NCBI GenBank assembly: GCA_937922955.1
Contig: CALAKO010000233.1
Location: 1 to 16,389, forward strand
DNA length: 16,389 nucleotides
From: an uncultured Peptococcaceae bacterium
Lineage (GTDB): Bacteria; Bacillota; Peptococcia; Peptococcales; Peptococcaceae
Direction: 5' to 3'
Shown one piece after another: positions 13,247-16,389 of the stretch. A program made the position numbers and the translations under genes. Within the stretch, counting starts at the first letter, position 1, and each line of letters starts with the position of its first letter. The notes below the pieces were generated by a model. That model ran no database searches and was not told where the DNA came from. It worked only from the letters and a program-made list of their open reading frames with translations.

Positions 13247-16200
13247 TTACGCCATTTTATTTTCGATGAAACGCTGCAAGATAGCAGCTACTTGGGTTCT
13301 TGTTGCGGTGCCTTGTGGGTTCAAGGTGTTTTCGCCCATACCAGCGATAAGACCTTCCTGAACTGCCCAAACCATGGCGTCGCTGGCCCAGCTGCTGATG
13401 CTGTCGGCATCGCTGTAGTCGCCAACGGTGCCGCTGACAGCAGGGCTGCCTACGTAGCGATAAAGCATAGCAGCCAACTGTTCGCGAGTCATGGAGCTGT
13501 TCGCCATGGTGCCGTCAGAAATGCCGTTTTCGATGGCCCATTTTTGAGGGCCAGCGTACCATTCGTCGCCGGAAGCACCGGACGTATCAGCGCCTTCGTA
13601 GCGAGCCAACACGCTCCAAATCATCGCACGGGTCATATCGCCTTCTGGGGAGAAGGTGTTTTCACCAGTCCCAGCGAACAACTCGCGGCTGGTTGCGAAA
13701 TCGATGGCATCAGCGCCCCAATAATTGTCGGTCACATCGTCGAACGACTTGCTGTTGTCCACAACCTTGATTGTTGTACCATCGGTTATTTCAACAATAA
13801 TACCATTTTCAGACTGAACCGTATCTTTGATCACGGTTTCATTGCCATCGGCATCCACCAATACAGCAACCGTACCAGGGGTTACATCCTTCACAGGTAC
13901 TTCCACCTTGGTGGCATCCTTGGAAGGCAGATTTACCGTAACAGTAGGAGCAGTATCCCTGTCGGAAGTGACAGGCACTTCTGGAATTGGCAGAGCCACT
14001 GCAGCGCCATCAGCGTTGGACACCGCTTCTTCGCTGACCGTAACGTCAGATTCTACCTTGCCATCGGTACCAACGGTAGTGGTGGAAGAAGAACCATCTT
14101 CCTTAGTGATGGTGGTTGTCGTAGAACCATCTGGGTTGGTCACCGTTTCTTCGCTGTCGGAAGGTTCTTCAGGATCTGGAGTAGGGGTTACCGTGCCGCC
14201 GCCGGAAGAGTTCTTCGTCCAGTGTGCATAGAGGGTGGTGTCTGCAGAGAAGGTGTAGTTCTCATTCACCGCTTCCCCGCCATCCTTCGCAGTGAACCAG
14301 CCATCGAAGGTATAGCCGTCACGTGTTGCGGTAGGCAGAGTGGTTAATACGCCGTTGCCATTCGTGTCGGCTGTAACTGTATCACAGCTGCCGCCATTTG
14401 CATCGAAGGTGATGGTGTGGATGTCTGCATCAATAACCTTGTAAGTTCCGTTGCCAAGGTCTTTTACTTTATAGCCAGCAGCGATAGAGTTATCGTCAGG
14501 TTTGGCGTCGTAGGTACCCGCTGAGAGGATCAGAGAAGCATCGCTGTTTTTGAGATTATTAAATCCAGTAACAGTGATATTATCGTTGATTGCGATTGTA
14601 ATAGTTTCATCGATTGTAGGAATTGAATCAAAATTGGCATCAGCAATCAATTCAAGCGTGTCATTGTCATTTGCAGCTTGGAGCGCGGCCTCAAACGAGG
14701 TGTAACAAATGTTACCAATACGTGCTTTTAATACTTTATTATTGTTTACGATAATATTCCCTGTTTTATTTAGTGAAGAATCAATAACATGGATTTTATC
14801 TCCGCTCCATTCAGCAACGTTCAATGTGTATCCAGCTAAGTCTAAAGTCCAACCACCGTATTCGTTACCGTGTCCTTTCTCAGCGTTTACAGCAAAGTCG
14901 GAAGCATCAACATCTTTTAGAAGAATGACCGTTTCTTTATTATCTGCAGCACCCGCATAATCTACGCCGCCGATAAAGTTAGAAAATGATCCTCCATAAT
15001 TGACTTTGCCGTCGCCAAAGGTGTTCTTTAGCACATAAAACAGCGAATTCCCATTAGGGCATAAAATCGTTGCATCCGTTGTTAAATTTTGATGGCGTTC
15101 AATAAAAGCCAAAGGATTATCCATATTGCCAATATCAAATACAGCGTCTGCTTTACCGTTCGTATTATCATTAAAAGTTACAGTGCCTTGGAATTCAACA
15201 TCGGTGCTATCGACGTCAATACGCAATAAGGTTTCGACTGGCTGATCATCATTCGTGATCGCATTAACGGTTGTATTATTGAGGATGACTTTATTGTTTT
15301 CTGCCTGTCCCCAGCCATTATTATAAATGTCTCTGTTAATAACAAAGGCAGAGAAGCTATATTTTTTGTCACCATTGTAGTTGCCGTTCATTCCAGTGAG
15401 CGTTGAGTTTGAGATGGAAAAGATTCCGGCATCAGACCAAATATTAAATGATGCCCATCCTCTAATGTCGGAGTTATCAACATAAATTTTAAGACCAGTA
15501 GTGGATGTTTCTCTTCCACTATTGATAGCATATTGAAAGCCTGCAATTTGGCTATTATTTTGAATATTAATAGTCATATTGGTCGCGTTCCAAAGGGCTA
15601 ATCCGCGGCTGTATCCTCCCAGCCATTCGTTTTGCGCATCAGTACCGTTTAGAATCCTTGTATTGTCTAAAGTTATCACTGTACCTTCTGATGCCCCTGC
15701 AAAACAAATGCCTCTTGCGCCATTTCCGTTCAGATTAATAGAAGAATCTTTTAATTGGATAACGCATTGTTGTGGAATGCCTGTGCTAGTAGAACTGCCC
15801 TTGCTGGTTGCAATTTGAATGCCTTGAGCGCTAGCGGTAAATCCGCTTGCGGAATTGCCGGTATTTGTTAAAGTAACGTTCTCTGTATACAGTTTAGCGT
15901 TATCTTTTGTTAAAGTAATTAGTGCATATCCGTTAGACATATTGCCGACAACTTGTAGCTGCTTTAGAGTGAGGGTTCCATTAACCAAAATGGTATTTGT
16001 TTCAGAAGTGGTGATTTTTGATGAAGCATCTTTACCGCAAATAGTAATAATCTTATTTGCGGGAATTTCTAGGTCGCTTGATAGAGTGATTTCGCCTTCA
16101 ATGCTAATTGTGGTCTCAGTGCCATCTGCTGCATTTTCAATCGCATCTTTCAATGATTGTGCGTTGTTAACCTCTACAACTTTTCCATTTGCGCTCTGTT

Positions 16201-16330
16201 TGCTGTTTTCGGTGGTGGTGCTGACGCTTTCAGTGCTTCCATCGGTTGCGAATGCAGTCGATGGTGCGAGAGAGGTCATCATTGCTACAGCCAATACGCA
16301 GCTCACAAAACGCTTGCTCATTTTTGACAT
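13247..16330 (-). CDS. Secreted SLH-domain surface protein with beta-helix region
   Basis: This 1027-residue exported protein is likely displayed on the cell wall. It has a signal peptide (MSKMSKRFVSCVLAVAMM, probable cut after AFA at 28), a Ser/Thr-rich linker, and a long Asn/Thr-rich region of beta-helix type (about 45-590, many ITLxNTxI and LNGNG turns). One Flg_new/InlB-type repeat follows (HTITFDANGGS...GYTFDGWFTA...YAHWT, about 636-708), then a Gly/Pro hinge, a Ser/Thr-rich NPDGSTTTTITKEDGSS stretch and a beta-rich domain. Three SLH repeats end it (about 861, 916 and 971 to the end). ATG 16330 has AGGAGG 7 bases upstream; a second in-frame ATG is 9 bases inside. The domain order resembles the 1889-residue protein, but the beta-helices are unrelated in sequence. 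The middle part (about 14500-16190) is clearly more AT-rich than both ends. Confidence 0.92.
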   Translation of the reverse strand: MSKMSKRFVSCVLAVAMMTSLAPSTAFATDGSTESVSTTTENSKQSANGKVVEVNNAQSLKDAIENAADGTETTISIEGEITLSSDLEIPANKIITICGKDASSKITTSETNTILVNGTLTLKQLQVVGNMSNGYALITLTKDNAKLYTENVTLTNTGNSASGFTASAQGIQIATSKGSSTSTGIPQQCVIQLKDSSINLNGNGARGICFAGASEGTVITLDNTRILNGTDAQNEWLGGYSRGLALWNATNMTINIQNNSQIAGFQYAINSGRETSTTGLKIYVDNSDIRGWASFNIWSDAGIFSISNSTLTGMNGNYNGDKKYSFSAFVINRDIYNNGWGQAENNKVILNNTTVNAITNDDQPVETLLRIDVDSTDVEFQGTVTFNDNTNGKADAVFDIGNMDNPLAFIERHQNLTTDATILCPNGNSLFYVLKNTFGDGKVNYGGSFSNFIGGVDYAGAADNKETVILLKDVDASDFAVNAEKGHGNEYGGWTLDLAGYTLNVAEWSGDKIHVIDSSLNKTGNIIVNNNKVLKARIGNICYTSFEAALQAANDNDTLELIADANFDSIPTIDETITIAINDNITVTGFNNLKNSDASLILSAGTYDAKPDDNSIAAGYKVKDLGNGTYKVIDADIHTITFDANGGSCDTVTADTNGNGVLTTLPTATRDGYTFDGWFTAKDGGEAVNENYTFSADTTLYAHWTKNSSGGGTVTPTPDPEEPSDSEETVTNPDGSTTTTITKEDGSSSTTTVGTDGKVESDVTVSEEAVSNADGAAVALPIPEVPVTSDRDTAPTVTVNLPSKDATKVEVPVKDVTPGTVAVLVDADGNETVIKDTVQSENGIIVEITDGTTIKVVDNSKSFDDVTDNYWGADAIDFATSRELFAGTGENTFSPEGDMTRAMIWSVLARYEGADTSGASGDEWYAGPQKWAIENGISDGTMANSSMTREQLAAMLYRYVGSPAVSGTVGDYSDADSISSWASDAMVWAVQEGLIAGMGENTLNPQGTATRTQVAAILQRFIENKMA

Positions 16331-16366
16331 GTGGATTCCTCCTCGTATAATAAGATTTGCAGATGA

Positions 16367-16372
16367 TTTATA
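16367..16372 (-). promoter_or_regulatory. Probable -10 box of the second SLH gene
   Basis: TATAAA on the minus strand (16372-16367) lies 36 bases before the start codon. A -35 at normal distance would fall just outside the window, so the promoter cannot be confirmed. TTATTAT nearer the start is too close to the ribosome binding site. Confidence 0.4.
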
Positions 16373-16389
16373 GTGTATCTGCTTAGCAC

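Overview
The window looks like chromosomal DNA from a low-to-mid GC Firmicute of the Clostridia type. The evidence is two very large secreted proteins with C-terminal S-layer homology (SLH) triplets and InlB/Flg_new-type beta repeats, strong GGAGG ribosome binding sites, sigma-A-like promoters, and a TetR regulator, a DUF4143 ATPase and a YqhD-like iron alcohol dehydrogenase. I cannot name a genus. No rRNA, tRNA, IS element, phage gene or CRISPR array was seen.

Layout, left to right. (1) 1-1260: the end of an upstream unit and its terminator, then a promoter and a tandem pair of paralogous single-pass membrane proteins of unknown function, closed by a hairpin. (2) 1261-7156: an operator-like inverted repeat and promoter region, then an 1889-residue secreted cell-wall protein (beta-helix repeats, Flg_new repeats, SLH triplet), closed by a near-copy of the hairpin that precedes it. 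(3) 7161-8650, minus strand: an AAA_14/DUF4143 ATPase whose promoter lies inside a 33-bp tandem repeat array. (4) 8671-9834: a TetR regulator and a small four-helix membrane protein, each with a TGAACA-type palindrome upstream. (5) 9833-10268, minus strand: a YgbA-family (nitrosative-stress associated) cysteine-rich protein. (6) 10350-13053: a two-helix membrane protein abutting an iron alcohol dehydrogenase, then an EamA/DMT transporter that can only be reached through a terminator hairpin. (7) 13059-16389, minus strand: a second SLH surface protein of 1027 residues, with the broken 3' tail of another SLH gene just downstream.

Most units are compact and separated by clear hairpins, several of them serving convergent genes. 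The two SLH proteins share a design (signal peptide, beta-helix, Flg_new repeat, three SLH repeats) and are presumably displayed on the cell wall through a secondary polymer. The most interesting structures are the 33-bp array in front of the ATPase, the matching palindromes in the TetR unit, the mosaic base composition of the second SLH gene with a synonymously diverged SLH tail beside it, and the duplicated hairpin bracketing the first SLH gene.
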